Source: an uncultured Flavobacteriia bacterium
Lineage (GTDB): Bacteria > Bacteroidota > Bacteroidia > Flavobacteriales_D > Crocinitomicaceae
DNA length: 64,000 bases
Direction of reading: 5' to 3'
Assembly: GCA_937975705.1 (NCBI GenBank)
Contig: CALJTX010000040.1
Coordinates: 1 to 64,000 of the forward strand
The notes beneath the pieces were generated by a model that saw only the letters and a program-made list of their open reading frames with translations, was not told where the DNA came from and ran no database searches. Every line of letters begins with the position of its first letter. The stretch's first letter is position 1. Shown here in pieces: positions 35,201-44,208 of the stretch. A program made the translations under genes and the position numbers.

Positions 35201-35470
35201 GCCGCCGGGTACTTGCGTACAGCTTGGCGATAAATCTTGGCGCTGCACAAATAGGACAGGAATGACACTTAGCGTAGGGTGGTTCCAGACGCGGAGCGTC
35301 TCGGAGACGGCATTGACGTCGGCGCCATTGCAGTCTCGGTAGAAAACGAGTTCAAATTGATAGTTGCCTGCACCCAGATGCTTGTAGGTGATTTCTCCGC
35401 CCATCACATGAGAGGCATGGCTGAGTAAAGCCAAGTGAAGAAACAACCATACAATAAGTGTCTTAAACAT
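32228..35470 (-). CDS. Giant secreted protein with fibronectin-like domains and T9SS type B sorting domain
   Basis: The 1080-residue protein has a signal peptide (about 1-19). The characteristic start ASHVMGGEITYKHLG with FYRDCNG follows, as seen at the beginning of many Bacteroidota gliding-associated proteins. A lattice of Ig/fibronectin-type beta domains spans about 300-985. The gliding motility-associated C-terminal (CHU_C, type B) domain occupies about 990-1080, with FVPNAFTPDGLN, FSIIDRWGKIVFET and GYVTLIR. Type B cargo usually depends on a PorP/SprF-like partner; none is adjacent. It starts 58 bases after the M16 gene upstream and is coupled to the GT9 gene downstream. The function is unknown but probably surface attachment or motility. 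Confidence 0.8.
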   Translation of the reverse strand: MFKTLIVWLFLHLALLSHASHVMGGEITYKHLGAGNYQFELVFYRDCNGADVNAVSETLRVWNHPTLSVIPVLFVQRQDLSPSCTQVPGGASPLLCGTGNNGGNGIGAIEKVIYRSAPIALSGTPPAQGWAFTYENFSRSGALTNLSNPSTYGMTLVAKIFNLAQPDDSPIFNEDPNFVSCAGLPYQYNAAVSDANLDSLHFEFGIPFDHFPTGAYNPPSNPAPIPFVNGFSFASPTPGPAINASNIAAVLNPLNGNLTFNSFTIGNYALKIVVKAYRGGLLISETEREIQLVLQPCNSSNFPPIIAPPFAAGTSFELTVNAGDLIDVPLLITDPDTQINGNPQNITLEAQFPCAVGPCPSLNVALPYTAASQIQAQFTWQTTCDHILDGQGQAQAQKTYHFVLKASDDVCPIPQVQYATLTIHVLNSGIIAAPDIACIQTNNGNELTINWPSINTGSTTGFSAFQLYSLQNGLLHDTLDVNATNMTIPPIWSNHDFYIAVASGCAGTFLSYSDTVKNIFLTLNNPNNGTAVLTWNKPKTTPSPLYNSHYYIYREYPTNFFNFLDSVPYNQTTYTDTIDLCHEFLRYRVNLKTTTCNFNSNRPGDSLTDMMTPYIPVLSSVGFDTSTQQLQVQWNVNAAPDTYGYVVYTFDANGFLIELDTVYGQNNTSYLHSVPFNGGPYTYTVAAFDSCFTTNNPPSFQTSAKANLHTSIQASYLIDMCPQRVNLTWSKYSGNAVLSYEIWSKHNNTWTLLQTTNDTTTSVNLIKNESYCLYVKANLQNGFSAFSNPLCFTMPQPTPPSVHYFRVASVNEKDIELKVWIDASVGINEVQFERKDTNGVFQLIGTAAVSNNGAYFLDEDVDTQWGPWTYRSIYLDSCGNTGNYANENTTIFVTGSADQYNMINTLNWTPYTQFAGAIASYQVFRNAYGTWETIPVQVLPDGSYSITDDVSQLRNNGEVCYQIMALENVTQTSFTDSSLSNIFCLQYEPLMFVPNAFTPDGLNPIFLPVVQNVDPDKYTFSIIDRWGKIVFETNDPAAGWDGIISSSGLPATNDVFQYRIELIINKTDAIVKQGYVTLIR

Positions 35471-35528
35471 CCGTTGAATAACGTTTTTTTTACTTGTTTA
35501 GTATAACGGCGAAGCCAACAAAAGGTTG

Positions 35529-36809
35529 CTATCCGGCAGAAATGATGAGCATTTCTTCCCAATTGAGGTAGCGCTTGGCTAATTCTTGCAGTTTGTAGGC
35601 GTCAACGGCTTTAATTTCAGCGATATAACGATCGTAATAACTGAGGTCTAGGCCCATTGTTTCTACATTGGCAAAAAGATCGAGCATGGCATACGAGCCA
35701 TCTGCGCTCTTGAGCAGTTGCCCCATGAGGTAACTTTTGACCAATTCGAGCTCTTCCGTTGGCACTAATTCTGATTGAAGGCGCTCAAATTCGTGCTGAA
35801 TCTCACTGAATGTGGCTTCTCGTGTACTGACGCCTACCTCTGTACCAATCACAAAATAGCCGAATTTGGTATTTTCGACAATATGTGAACCAATACCATA
35901 CGTATAGCCTTTGTCTTCGCGGATGTTGCTCATGAGTCGGCTGCCAAAGTAGTCGCCGAGAATGGTGTTGAGTACACTAAATGCACAAAAATCAGGATGC
36001 GTTTTATTGAAGAGCGGCCGCCCGATGCGCACAGCACTTTGCAGCGCACCTTCTTGCTCGATATGAGTAGCGCCTTGTTCGGGTTGCCATGTAAACGGCG
36101 CGGCTTCAGGTAACTTGTGCTCATATGCGTTCAACAATTCTTCAAAAGCGCTCAGTGTTTCAGTCGAGAGGTCACCCACTAGAAATACTTTTTTGAGACC
36201 TTTTAGGTACTGTTGGGTATGGAAAGCTTGAATTTGTGCCCGATCGGCACGCTCAAAGTCTGAATACTGAATTTGGTTGGCATAGACCGTTTGGGCAAGG
36301 AGGCTGCGTTGAAATTGTCGCTGAGCCAAGAAACTAACTTTTTGTTCTTGCACGGCAAATTTTTGGCGTCGGGTATGCACCAATTCTTGGAGTTCTTTAA
36401 GCGGAAAAACTGCTGAAAATAAACTTTCGTGAAAGATTTGATACGCTTTTAAGAGTTGGTCTTTGAGTGCATAGAGGGTTACTACCGAACTTTCTTGACT
36501 CAGCGAAACATCGTAATAGGCGCCCACAGCATCGAGTGCTTTTTGGATTTGTTTGGCAGATTTGGTAGCAGTCCCATTGATGAGTAGGCCTGCGCACAAA
36601 GAAGCGGTGAGCGGATCGCTCGTTGCAGAGCCTGCAGCAAAATGCAATTCTATTTTACTGGTTTCATTTTGCAGGCCGTTGCGCCAAAAAAGTTTGGCAC
36701 CATTGCTCAAAGTAGAAATTTGGGGCGCTACAAAAGAAATGTGTTCAATAGGTAAAAGTGCGGGGGCTATATGGCGGTCGGCGATGGCCTCAGAAATTGG
36801 TTTGCTCAT
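35529..36809 (-). CDS. M16 peptidase-family protein, probably non-catalytic subunit
   Basis: The 426-residue protein has the M16 (insulinase/pitrilysin) fold, with FGSRLMSNIREDKGYTYGIGS in its second half. The N-terminal part lacks the zinc-binding HxxEH where it should occur. In bacterial two-subunit M16 peptidases such a partner supplies the substrate-binding arginine/tyrosine pair, and RxxxxYTYG is seen here. The catalytic partner lies immediately upstream, with 2 bases between stop and start, so a heterodimer is very likely. The substrate is unknown; in bacteria these enzymes often degrade short peptides. It has no signal peptide. Confidence 0.85.
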   Translation of the reverse strand: MSKPISEAIADRHIAPALLPIEHISFVAPQISTLSNGAKLFWRNGLQNETSKIELHFAAGSATSDPLTASLCAGLLINGTATKSAKQIQKALDAVGAYYDVSLSQESSVVTLYALKDQLLKAYQIFHESLFSAVFPLKELQELVHTRRQKFAVQEQKVSFLAQRQFQRSLLAQTVYANQIQYSDFERADRAQIQAFHTQQYLKGLKKVFLVGDLSTETLSAFEELLNAYEHKLPEAAPFTWQPEQGATHIEQEGALQSAVRIGRPLFNKTHPDFCAFSVLNTILGDYFGSRLMSNIREDKGYTYGIGSHIVENTKFGYFVIGTEVGVSTREATFSEIQHEFERLQSELVPTEELELVKSYLMGQLLKSADGSYAMLDLFANVETMGLDLSYYDRYIAEIKAVDAYKLQELAKRYLNWEEMLIISAG

Positions 36810-36811
36810 GT

Positions 36812-38047
36812 TTATTTGGGTTGGATTTGCAACAAAGAACAGCGGCTCTGATCGAGCAGTTCTTGGGCGTAGGTTTGGAGCTCGCTGGTAGAAATTTGTT
36901 CGTAGCGCGCACTTTCTGTGTTGAGTAACTCGGCGCTGTCTAGCAACTCAAAAAAACTGAGGTTCATGGCGCGGCTCAGCAAGCCTTGGTCTTGAAAAGC
37001 CTTTGCGGTGCGCAATTTGAGAATGAGCTGTTGGAGTGCGCTTTTGCTCATTTTTTTGTTTTTGATTTGTGCGAGCACAGGCCACATGGCGGCATCGAGT
37101 TCTTCAAAGCTGCGCTTTGGGTTGAGCTTGCCTGTAATCACAAATAAGCCTTCGTCCGTAGAACCCGTGATGTAGGCTGTAATTTCAGATACCAAGTGTT
37201 TTTTGCGCTGTAATTCGGTGAAGAGCAGCCCCGTTTTTTCGTTGCCGATGTGGTCCGAAAGGAGGTCGGCGAGGTAGTATGCGTCGGACAAGCGCTTGCC
37301 CATTTTGAACGCATAGTAAAACGCCCCACTTGGCACATTTCTTTGGATGGTTTTGATCCTAAATTTCTTTTGCGGCGGTTCTGCGGTGAGCTGTCTTTGG
37401 TGTTTGGGCTGAGCCGGAATGGCGCCAAAATAATGCGCAACCTTCTCTATTATAGTAGCCAGCTCAAAGTTGCCGACAATACACAGAATAGCGTTGCCTG
37501 GGTGGTAGTGTTTTTTAAAAAATGCGCGGACGTCGTCCATGGTGGCATCTTCAATATGCTTGATGTTTTTACCGATAGTAGCCCAGCGGTACGGATGTTT
37601 TTGGTAGGCGAGCGGTCGCAATTGCAGCCAGGCATCGCCGTAGGGTTGGTTGAGGTAGCGCTGCTTGAATTCTTCAATGACAACTTGGCGCTGCACCTCT
37701 AAACTTTTGGGCGTAAAGGCCAAAGACAACATGCGGTCGCTCTCGAGCCAGAGTGCGGTATCTAGATTTTGGGCAGGCAAGACGTCGTAGTAATTGGTGA
37801 TGTCGTTGCTGGTAAAAGCGTTGCTTTGGCCACCGGCGGCTTGGAGGGGTGCATCAAAATCCGGGATGTGTTTGGAGCCGCCAAACATGAGGTGCTCAAA
37901 AAGATGGGCAAAGCCGGTCTGGTCTGGGTGCTCATCTCTAGCGCCCACGTCGTATAAAACATTGACCACCGCCATTGGCGTAGAAGGTTCTTTGTGGAAC
38001 AATACCCGCAGGCCATTGGCTAGCGTAAAGCGCTCAAAAGCAATCAT
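36812..38047 (-). CDS. M16 zinc peptidase, catalytic subunit
   Basis: The 411-residue protein has the inverted zinc-binding motif HLFEH (residues 48-52), with a downstream glutamate in QVVIEEFKQRY (near 125) as third ligand. This is the catalytic half of an M16 peptidase; its partner gene follows after 2 bases. No signal peptide is visible, suggesting a cytoplasmic or periplasmic-by-other-route enzyme. Its start overlaps the stop of the nitronate monooxygenase gene in ATGA. Family assignment is firm. Its role in the same transcript as surface and LPS genes is unclear. Confidence 0.92.
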   Translation of the reverse strand: MIAFERFTLANGLRVLFHKEPSTPMAVVNVLYDVGARDEHPDQTGFAHLFEHLMFGGSKHIPDFDAPLQAAGGQSNAFTSNDITNYYDVLPAQNLDTALWLESDRMLSLAFTPKSLEVQRQVVIEEFKQRYLNQPYGDAWLQLRPLAYQKHPYRWATIGKNIKHIEDATMDDVRAFFKKHYHPGNAILCIVGNFELATIIEKVAHYFGAIPAQPKHQRQLTAEPPQKKFRIKTIQRNVPSGAFYYAFKMGKRLSDAYYLADLLSDHIGNEKTGLLFTELQRKKHLVSEITAYITGSTDEGLFVITGKLNPKRSFEELDAAMWPVLAQIKNKKMSKSALQQLILKLRTAKAFQDQGLLSRAMNLSFFELLDSAELLNTESARYEQISTSELQTYAQELLDQSRCSLLQIQPK

Positions 38048-38997
38048 AATGCAAAGGGGTGTTGGGCCGCGAGGGCTTGGTTATATTCTTCTATGAATTG
38101 TTGTACGATAGTGCCAGCAGGTAAGATCTCCGTAAAAGACCCCGCAATTTGTCCGATTTCGAGCTCACCTTCTGTGAGGTCGCCCTCGAACATCCCTTTT
38201 TTGGCTCGGCCGCGGCCGAGTAGGGTGGCGAGCGCGTCAGCGCTCGCCCCATTTTGATAGGCAGCCATGAGCTGATCAAAAAACGGATTGCGCAATAAAC
38301 GAACAGGTGTGAGTTCTTTGAGTGTAAGTAGGGTGTCGCCTTCTTGGCTATCGATCACTGCTTGTTTAAAGTTTTGATGCGCGCTAGACTCTTCGGAGGC
38401 TACAAAACGGCTGCCTACTTGGGCGCCATCGGCGCCTAAATTCATGACGGCGAGTAGCGCACGGCCATCTCCGATGCCGCCAGCAGCAATAAGCGGAATG
38501 TGAATGGCGTTGCGCACCATCGGGATCAGGCAAAGCGTGGTGGTTTCGTCGCGACCATTGTGGCCTCCGGCCTCAAAGCCCTCGGCAACTATAGCATCCA
38601 CACCGGCCGTTTGGGCCTTTAGAGCGAATTTGACACTCGAAACCACATGTACAACTGTTATGCCTTCGTTTTTCAAGGTTGTTGTCCAGGTTTTTGGATT
38701 GCCCGCACTTGTAAAAACGATGGGTACTTTGTGTCTGATGATTGTAGCAATGTGTTCTTCTATGTTGGGGTAGAGCAAGGGCAAATTGACACCAAATGGC
38801 TTGTTGGTAGCAGCTTTGCATTTGCTGATTTGCGCATCGAGTACTTCTGGATACATCGAGCCGGCCCCCAAGAGGCCCAAGCCGCCGGCATTTGAAACAG
38901 CCGAAGCGAGTTCCCATCCTGCGCACCAGATCATGCCACCCTGGATCAAAGGATATTGAATATTGAAAAGAGAACAGATGCGATTAGTTGAGTTCAT
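38044..38997 (-). CDS. Nitronate monooxygenase family flavoprotein
   Basis: The 317-residue TIM-barrel protein has IQGGMIWCAGWELASAVSNAGGLGLLG near the start, EGFEAGGHNGRD (phosphate/FMN region) near the middle, and AAGGIGDGRALLAVMNLGADGAQVGSRF later. This is the 2-nitropropane dioxygenase/nitronate monooxygenase family, which also includes FabK enoyl-ACP reductases. The EAGGHNG motif does not by itself decide between them. It is the first gene of a minus-strand run leading to the M16 pair, and overlaps the next start in ATGA. A TAATTTTG -7 box lies 18 bases before its ATG, at 39016-39023. Confidence 0.88.
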   Translation of the reverse strand: MNSTNRICSLFNIQYPLIQGGMIWCAGWELASAVSNAGGLGLLGAGSMYPEVLDAQISKCKAATNKPFGVNLPLLYPNIEEHIATIIRHKVPIVFTSAGNPKTWTTTLKNEGITVVHVVSSVKFALKAQTAGVDAIVAEGFEAGGHNGRDETTTLCLIPMVRNAIHIPLIAAGGIGDGRALLAVMNLGADGAQVGSRFVASEESSAHQNFKQAVIDSQEGDTLLTLKELTPVRLLRNPFFDQLMAAYQNGASADALATLLGRGRAKKGMFEGDLTEGELEIGQIAGSFTEILPAGTIVQQFIEEYNQALAAQHPFAL

Positions 38998-39015
38998 ATG
39001 ATAAATTGCTGCTTA

Positions 39016-39023
39016 CAAAATTA
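39016..39023 (-). promoter_or_regulatory. -7 promoter box TAATTTTG for the minus-strand run at 38997
   Basis: Read on the minus strand, TAATTTTG matches TAnnTTTG and lies 18 bases before the start at 38997. No good -33 TTG was found at normal spacing. The divergent gene starts only 50 bases away. Confidence 0.45.
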
Positions 39024-39047
39024 GTCGAAATGCTTAACTTAGCGTGG

Positions 39048-42000
39048 ATGAACCGTGTATTGCTCCCCTTACTGAGTTTACTTTGCTTTGCCGTTGTATG
39101 GGTAGCACCAGCAATGGCTCAGTATCAGGGTCAAGAATTTGTTCAAAACAAAGGCCAGTGGCCAGCAGACGTACAGCTCATGGCCAAAGACGGAGCGGCT
39201 AAAATTTGGATGGGCTCAGACCGTTTTTTGTACCAGCTCACCGATTATTCTGACTTAGAACTAGCACACCACGCGCAAGAGCTAATCTCCGAGCCTACTA
39301 TTCCTACAACATTTGTTCAACAGCGTTTTATCGGTGCTAATGCCAAAGTGCAAGCACAAGGTCAAAAACCCCGCAAGCATACCTATAATTTTTTTATGGG
39401 TAAAGACACCACGCGTTGGGCTAGTGCGGTGCAGGCTTTTGAGGAAGTGCGTTACGAAGCGTACTATCCAGGTGTCGACATGATCTGGAAAAACGACCAA
39501 CAACATTACAAATACTATTTTATCGTGGCTCCGGGTGCAGACCCTACCCAAATTGCTTGGGACTACTCCGGTGCACAAACCATTCGCTTGAAAAATGGCA
39601 CGCTGCAGCTTCAAACCGCTGTCGGAGAAATCCGTGAAGAACAACCCATTGCCTTTCAAGAAATAGATGGTCAACTCACGCAAGTGCGCTGCACCTATTC
39701 AGAAGTATCGGAAGGTGTATTTGGGTATACTTTAGGCGCCTACGACCCCGCTTATCCTTTGGTTATCGATCCTGTATTGGTTTTTGCCACCTACAACGGC
39801 GCCAACTCAGACAATTTTGGCATGACCGCCACCTACGGTTACGATGCCTCAGCTTATGCGGCGGGTATGGTTTATGGCAATAACTTTCCGCTGCCGAGCT
39901 TAGCGAGTTTTGATACCAATTCCAATTTTACATCGCTTGCTGGCTCGTATGGTGTTACCGATGTTTTTGTCACGCGGTATTCAGCCAACGGTAGCACCAT
40001 GTTGTGGTCGAGTTTTCTCGGTGGCGGCGACAACCTTCAAGGTACCGAAACAGCGCATAGCCTCATTTGTGACTCGCTCAACAATATTTATCTTTTTGGC
40101 GCCACTTCCAGCACCGATTTCCCAACCACCACAGGCGCTATTCAGCCTGCTCATGCGGGCGGTACGCCCAATACCAATTTCTATTTCAATGGCGTATATT
40201 TTGGCGCGCAGGGCACCGATTTATACGTTTCTAAACTCAGTGCCAATGGCCAAAACCTGTTGGCTAGCACCTATCTTGGCGGTTCGGCAAACGACGGCGT
40301 CAACTACAGATCCTTAGGTATCCCGTATAATTCTGTTGCAGCATATGATTCATTAACAACTAATTATGGTGATCAATTTAGAGGAGAAATTTATATAGAT
40401 GCTACCGGTTCTGTTTTGGTTGCAAGTTGTTCGCGCTCGGCAAATTTCCCGCTGCAGAGTCCATTTCAGCCCGCTAAAGCTGCTGGGCAGGATGCCGTTG
40501 TTTTGCGTTTGAATCCTGCGTTTACAGCGCTACAATTCTCGTCATTTTACGGTGGCAACAAAGACGACGCAGCTTATTCTGTTAAAACAGACACGCTCGG
40601 GTCTATCGTATTTGCAGGTGGCACGGGTTCCAATAACCTATCAGGCACTACGGCGGCCTACCAAAGCAACTACAATGGTGGCAAGACCGACGGATTCGTC
40701 GTAAAACTGAATGCGCTGGGTTCGGCTATTCTGAAGGCGAGTTATGTGGGTACAGCAAATTACGACCAAGTCTTTTTTGTGGAGGTGGACCGCAACAACC
40801 AAATATTCTTGTTGGGTCAGGCTATTGGCGGTGGTTTTGTGGTCAACAACGCGCCTTACAGCAATCCAGGCAGTAGTCAGTTTGTACTCAAGCTCAATAA
40901 CGCGTTAACGGTGAATTTGGCCTCAACCGTAATTGGCAATGGCAGTTCCCAGATCAATATTTCACCTGCGGCATTCTTGGTAGACATCTGCGGTAATGTG
41001 TATATCTCTGGTTGGGGAGCCAATATCTTGCAATCGACACCAATGAGCGGAATGCCCGTGTCTGCCAACGCTTTTCAGTCGAGTACCACAGGTTTTGATT
41101 TCTATCTGATGGTCTTGCAAAATAACTTTAACGGTTTGCTTTATGGCTCTTATTTGGGTGGTGCCATTTCTGAAGAGCACGTAGATGGAGGCACTTCTCG
41201 CTTCGATAAAAATGGGGTGGTTTATCAATCGGTTTGCGGCGGTTGTGGCGGGCATTCCGATTTCCCAACTTCGCAAGGAGCTTGGTCCAATACCAATAAT
41301 AGTTCTAATTGCAATAACTTGGTGTTTAAGTTTGATTTTCAACTGATTCCGACTGCAGAATTTACCAGTTCTAATGTGCAGGGCTGTGAAGATCTCAGCG
41401 TCGATTTTCAAAATACATCTGCCCAATGGGACTCCTACCTCTGGGATTTCGGCAACGGCGACACCACCAGCACGGTATTTGACCCTAGCGTAGTCTACAC
41501 CAATCCAGGTATTTACGAGGTGTTTCTTTATGTTACTGATAGCGTATGCCTGATTACCGATACCGCTCAAATTCAAATCCTTGTCTTGGACTCTATTTTA
41601 CTGAATCTAAACGACACCATCAGTCTGTGTAGTTCTTTACCTTATACTTTAATTGCACAAACACAAGGAACTGCTAATCAATTTATTTGGTCCTTGCAAA
41701 ATAACCTTTCCAATCCGCTAAATGCACTTCAAGATTCAAGTATTATTGTGGCCCAAGGTGGTTGGTATTTTTGTCAAGTGAGCAATGGTTTTTGTACCGT
41801 ATTCGATTCTGTTTTTGTTGCGTTTGATATTCCACTCAACGCTTCTTTTACCGCATTAGATACAATAGGTTGTTCGCCCTTTAATTTGGTACTCAACAAT
41901 ACCTCCACACTAACGAGTTCTTTTCTTTGGGATTTTGGAAATGGTCAATTGGACAGCACTACTTTCGAACCAACCCTTCAATACAATCAGCCGGGCACTT

Positions 42001-43088
42001 ACACCATTCAATTAACCGTGACAGATTCGATTTGCCAGGGCTCCGATCAATTTGCCATACAAGTTGTCGTTGGGCCAACTTTAGAAATCACCGCTCCGGC
42101 CGATATTTTCTTGTGCAGTTCTGTGGATACGCTTTTGGTTCCTGTAGTTGTGGGTACGCCAACAAGCATCATTTGGTCGAGTTCAGCTCAGTTTCAAGAT
42201 ACGCTCAATCCGAATGGTGAGGCCAATCTTTCTTTAATTGACCCTCAAAATGCTTGGTATTACATCCAAATTTCCAATGCGTATTGTAGCGCTCTAGATA
42301 GCCTCCAAATGACTATTGCTTCGGATAATTTGTCGATGAATGGACCTAGTTTAGTATGCGCACAAACACCATTTAATGTGCAGCTTTCTGGCGCAACCAA
42401 TGCGCAAACCATTCAATGGAGCCCTGTAGCTTCCATATTGGGTCCGAGCAATTTACCCAATGCCAGCGTTTCTATCTCCTCAAGTCAGTATATTTATGTG
42501 GAGGTGTTAACGACCCAAAATTGCTTGTTACAAGATTCTATTTTTGTGGGTGTTTCTCCGCTCAATCCTTTGGCTGTTGTCGCAAGTGCTGACCCGACGA
42601 TCATCTTGCCAAATGCGAGTTCCCAACTCACGGGGCTGCCAGCCGGAACTTTTAACTATTCTTGGTCGCCAACCTTAGGTCTGAGTAATTCGGAAATTGC
42701 CAATCCGCAAGCTACTATCGAACAAACAATGGTCTATACCTTAACTGTTTCAGATGGCTTGTGTAGTGGTTCAGATACCGTCCTGATCAAAGTTTTTGAC
42801 AGTATTTGCGGTGCGCCCTTTGTTTTTATTCCAAATGCTTTCTCTCCAAACAAAGATGGCCAAAATGACAAGCTTTATGTGCGTGGCCCTTTCATTCAAA
42901 GTTTTGTATTTAGGGTCTACGACCGCTGGGGAGAGCTCGTTTGGGAAACCACCAATCTTTCAGAAGGCTGGGACGGCACTTTTAGAGGCAAACTCCTCGA
43001 CCCAGATGTCTACGACTACTACCTGCAAGCCACTTGTGTTGGCGGCTTAGAGAATATCATCAAAGGAAATGTTACGCTCATTAGATAA
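39048..43088 (+). CDS. Giant SBBP/PKD protein with T9SS type B sorting domain
   Basis: The 1346-residue protein is read from ATG 39048, which gives a standard signal peptide (MNRVLLPLLSLLCFAVVWVA, cut near AMAQ). Longer readings back to 38988 are less likely. Mature order: a DUF7948-like domain starting FVQNKGQWP (about 30-240); SBBP-type beta-propeller repeats (about 245-750, with STYLGGSANDG, SSFYGGNKDDA and GSYLGGAISEE); two PKD-like domains (about 775-1000, with YLWDFGNGDTTS and FLWDFGNGQLDS); further Ig-like region; and the type B CHU_C domain (about 1265-1346, FIPNAFSPNKDGQND). It is exported to the surface by type IX secretion and probably functions in attachment. A near-consensus TAACTTAG box ends 5 bases before its ATG. 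Confidence 0.82.
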   Translation: MNRVLLPLLSLLCFAVVWVAPAMAQYQGQEFVQNKGQWPADVQLMAKDGAAKIWMGSDRFLYQLTDYSDLELAHHAQELISEPTIPTTFVQQRFIGANAKVQAQGQKPRKHTYNFFMGKDTTRWASAVQAFEEVRYEAYYPGVDMIWKNDQQHYKYYFIVAPGADPTQIAWDYSGAQTIRLKNGTLQLQTAVGEIREEQPIAFQEIDGQLTQVRCTYSEVSEGVFGYTLGAYDPAYPLVIDPVLVFATYNGANSDNFGMTATYGYDASAYAAGMVYGNNFPLPSLASFDTNSNFTSLAGSYGVTDVFVTRYSANGSTMLWSSFLGGGDNLQGTETAHSLICDSLNNIYLFGATSSTDFPTTTGAIQPAHAGGTPNTNFYFNGVYFGAQGTDLYVSKLSANGQNLLASTYLGGSANDGVNYRSLGIPYNSVAAYDSLTTNYGDQFRGEIYIDATGSVLVASCSRSANFPLQSPFQPAKAAGQDAVVLRLNPAFTALQFSSFYGGNKDDAAYSVKTDTLGSIVFAGGTGSNNLSGTTAAYQSNYNGGKTDGFVVKLNALGSAILKASYVGTANYDQVFFVEVDRNNQIFLLGQAIGGGFVVNNAPYSNPGSSQFVLKLNNALTVNLASTVIGNGSSQINISPAAFLVDICGNVYISGWGANILQSTPMSGMPVSANAFQSSTTGFDFYLMVLQNNFNGLLYGSYLGGAISEEHVDGGTSRFDKNGVVYQSVCGGCGGHSDFPTSQGAWSNTNNSSNCNNLVFKFDFQLIPTAEFTSSNVQGCEDLSVDFQNTSAQWDSYLWDFGNGDTTSTVFDPSVVYTNPGIYEVFLYVTDSVCLITDTAQIQILVLDSILLNLNDTISLCSSLPYTLIAQTQGTANQFIWSLQNNLSNPLNALQDSSIIVAQGGWYFCQVSNGFCTVFDSVFVAFDIPLNASFTALDTIGCSPFNLVLNNTSTLTSSFLWDFGNGQLDSTTFEPTLQYNQPGTYTIQLTVTDSICQGSDQFAIQVVVGPTLEITAPADIFLCSSVDTLLVPVVVGTPTSIIWSSSAQFQDTLNPNGEANLSLIDPQNAWYYIQISNAYCSALDSLQMTIASDNLSMNGPSLVCAQTPFNVQLSGATNAQTIQWSPVASILGPSNLPNASVSISSSQYIYVEVLTTQNCLLQDSIFVGVSPLNPLAVVASADPTIILPNASSQLTGLPAGTFNYSWSPTLGLSNSEIANPQATIEQTMVYTLTVSDGLCSGSDTVLIKVFDSICGAPFVFIPNAFSPNKDGQNDKLYVRGPFIQSFVFRVYDRWGELVWETTNLSEGWDGTFRGKLLDPDVYDYYLQATCVGGLENIIKGNVTLIR

Positions 43089-43092
43089 AACC

Positions 43093-44172
43093 ATGAAAAA
43101 AATCATCACACCAAAATCGGAAAAGTTTCTCGAATCTTACCTCAACAATGCAAGCCCAACGGGTTTTGAAACCTCTGGCCAACAAATGTGGCTAGACTAT
43201 ATCAAGCCCTACGCCGATGAATACTTCACAGACGCTTATGGCTCGGTTGCGGCTATTGTCAATCCAGGACAGCCGTATAAAGTGGTGATAGAAGCCCACG
43301 CCGACGAAATTTCTTGGTTTGTGCACTACATCACCAAAGACGGATTTATTTATTTGCGCCGCAACGGTGGTTCAGATCACATGATTGCACCTTCCAAACG
43401 CGTCAATATCCATACCGACCAGGGGCCAGTAAAAGCAGTTTTTGGTTGGCCGGCTATCCACATGCGTCAACAAAAAGAAGAAACGCCAAGCATGAAAAAC
43501 ATCTTCTTAGATTGCGGTTGTGCTTCCAAAGAAGAAGTAGAGGCTTTAGGAATTCATGTAGGCTGTGTGGCCACTTTTGAGGATGAATTCATGGTGCTCA
43601 ATAAAAATAAATATGTGGGGCGTGCATTAGACAATCGGGTAGGTGGCTTCATGATCGCCGAAGTAGCGCGCTTGCTCAAGGAGCAGAAAAAGCAACTCCC
43701 TTTCAGTTTGTATATCGTCAATTCGGTGCAAGAAGAAATTGGTTTGCGCGGCGCCGAAATGATGGCCCACCGCATCAAGCCCGATGTAGCTATCGTTACC
43801 GATGTATGCCATGACACCGCTACGCCAATGGTCGATAAAATTGAAAATGGCGACCAACAAGGCGGAAAAGGCCCTGTGCTCACTTACGGCCCAGCGGTTC
43901 AAAATAACTTACTGCGTTTTATTATTGACGCTGCAAACGCCGAAAAAATTCCGTTTCAACGTGCTGCTGTTTCGCGCTCAACAGGTACCGATACCGATGC
44001 TTTTGCGTATTCAAATGAAGGAGTAAGTTCCGCACTCATTTCTTTGCCGCTGCGCTACATGCACACTACCGTAGAAATGGTGCAAAAAGAAGACGTAGAA
44101 AATTGCATCCGACTCATTTATGCCGCAGTACTGCGTTTAGAGGCAGGTCAAGATTTCAGAAGCTTGAAATAG
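43093..44172 (+). CDS. M42 family metallo-aminopeptidase (glutamyl aminopeptidase-like)
   Basis: The 359-residue protein starts at ATG 43093; an earlier ATG at 43069 would lie inside the preceding gene's end. M42 motifs are clear: EAHADEISWFV (metal-binding His/Asp), ALDNRVGG (bridging Asp), SVQEEIGLRGAE (catalytic Glu pair) and TDVCHDT. These enzymes are dodecameric, cobalt- or zinc-dependent aminopeptidases that trim peptides in the cytoplasm; some were once annotated as endoglucanases. It follows the giant T9SS gene after 4 bases, probably in the same transcript, though the functional link is unclear. It converges with the S4 protein gene. Confidence 0.92.
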   Translation: MKKIITPKSEKFLESYLNNASPTGFETSGQQMWLDYIKPYADEYFTDAYGSVAAIVNPGQPYKVVIEAHADEISWFVHYITKDGFIYLRRNGGSDHMIAPSKRVNIHTDQGPVKAVFGWPAIHMRQQKEETPSMKNIFLDCGCASKEEVEALGIHVGCVATFEDEFMVLNKNKYVGRALDNRVGGFMIAEVARLLKEQKKQLPFSLYIVNSVQEEIGLRGAEMMAHRIKPDVAIVTDVCHDTATPMVDKIENGDQQGGKGPVLTYGPAVQNNLLRFIIDAANAEKIPFQRAAVSRSTGTDTDAFAYSNEGVSSALISLPLRYMHTTVEMVQKEDVENCIRLIYAAVLRLEAGQDFRSLK

Positions 44173-44208
44173 CTTCAGCTGCATTTTTGAAAGGGAAGGA
44201 GTTGGTTT

